From DASVBJ01 sp036375895 (GTDB taxonomy: Bacteria; Actinomycetota; Actinomycetes; JACCUZ01): DNA of 13,317 nucleotides. A program made the translations under genes and the position numbers. This document shows, piece after piece, positions 13,219-13,317 of this stretch. The notes beneath the pieces are model-generated. The model ran no database searches, had not been told where the DNA came from, and worked only from the letters and a program-made list of their open reading frames with translations. The DNA is taken from NCBI GenBank assembly GCA_036375895.1, contig DASVBJ010000219.1, forward strand, positions 1 to 13,317. The letters run 5' to 3'. How positions within the stretch are numbered: position 1 is the first letter of the stretch; every line of letters begins with the position of its first letter.

Positions 13219-13263
13219 CAGGAAGGGGCGGGGGTCGCTCGCGATCGCTGCCGGGAGGGGGCG
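13210..13263. repeat. Direct repeat overlapping the palindrome's right arm (period 33)
   Basis: A 21-base unit at 13210-13230 starts GATCGCTGCC and ends GGGGCG. It recurs at 13243-13263 with two mismatches. The first copy includes the end of the palindrome's right arm; the second is free-standing next to hemB. This suggests serial duplication or insertion of related elements in the esterase-hemB gap. Confidence 0.65.
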
Positions 13264-13267
13264 AGCG
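13236..13267 (-). terminator. Candidate hairpin terminator directly after hemB
   Basis: CGCTCGC (13236-13242) pairs perfectly with GCGAGCG (13261-13267) around an 18-base loop, and the hairpin begins at the base next to the hemB TAA on the minus strand. No T-tract. It is small but well placed. Confidence 0.4.
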
Positions 13268-13317
13268 TTAGCGGCGCAGCAGTCGGGCGGCCTCGACGGC
13301 CCAGTAGGTCAGCACGA
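13268..13317 (-). CDS. hemB: HemB (5-aminolevulinate dehydratase), C-terminal end only
   Basis: Only the last 15 codons and the TAA stop are in the window. On the minus strand they read VLTYWAVEAARLLRR. The (I/V)LTYWA-E-AxxL ending is the characteristic C-terminus of porphobilinogen synthase (HemB), which condenses two 5-aminolevulinates to porphobilinogen. Context agrees, since HemL makes its substrate and hemB lies near hemL in actinobacteria. The call rests on a short peptide. Confidence 0.8.
   Translation of the reverse strand, partial: VLTYWAVEAARLLRR

Overview
The window is a high-GC (roughly three quarters G+C by eye) actinobacterial chromosome segment. GTG starts are frequent, genes are tightly coupled, and actinobacterial-type MenB, MenE and CcsB/ResB proteins are present. 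The gene content matches the hem-ccs-men neighbourhood known from Mycobacterium tuberculosis and Streptomyces. I cannot name the genus from sequence alone. There is no sign of phage, transposase, CRISPR, tRNA or rRNA. It is mostly a conserved housekeeping region, with some unexplained small genes and intergenic structure.

Layout. (1) Bases 1-4421 are a menaquinone block: the 5' part of menD and all of menC on the minus strand, then menB, menE and menA on the plus strand, diverging from a gap of only 19 bases between the menC and menB start codons. (2) Bases 4422-6157 hold small or regulatory genes: a 61-residue membrane protein, an Lrp/AsnC regulator (minus), a 47-residue protein divergent from it, and a PLDc_N-type membrane protein. 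Several hairpins and a GACC-type microsatellite lie between them. (3) Bases 6158-12081 are one minus-strand run, transcribed hemL > histidine phosphatase > TlpA/ResA-like lipoprotein > ccdA > resB > ccsB, with every junction overlapping or abutting. (4) Bases 12189-13181 encode a secreted or membrane-anchored esterase of the PHB-depolymerase/LpqC type on the plus strand. (5) Bases 13152-13267 hold a near-perfect long palindrome and a half-copy repeat, followed by the last codons of hemB on the minus strand.

How the genes work together. menD, menC, menE, menB and menA turn isochorismate plus 2-oxoglutarate into demethylmenaquinone, the membrane quinone. hemL and hemB make heme precursors. ccsB/resB, with the CcdA/TlpA thiol-reduction branch, attach heme to apocytochromes c outside the membrane. 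The window is therefore a respiratory-chain assembly block.

The points most worth a second look are: the compact menC/menB divergence with a predicted leaderless menB; the four degenerate repeat units upstream of menD; the two small genes flanking the Lrp-type regulator; stop codons placed in hairpin loops; and the palindromic element that supplies the C-terminal codons of the esterase. I found no convincing novel multi-gene system.
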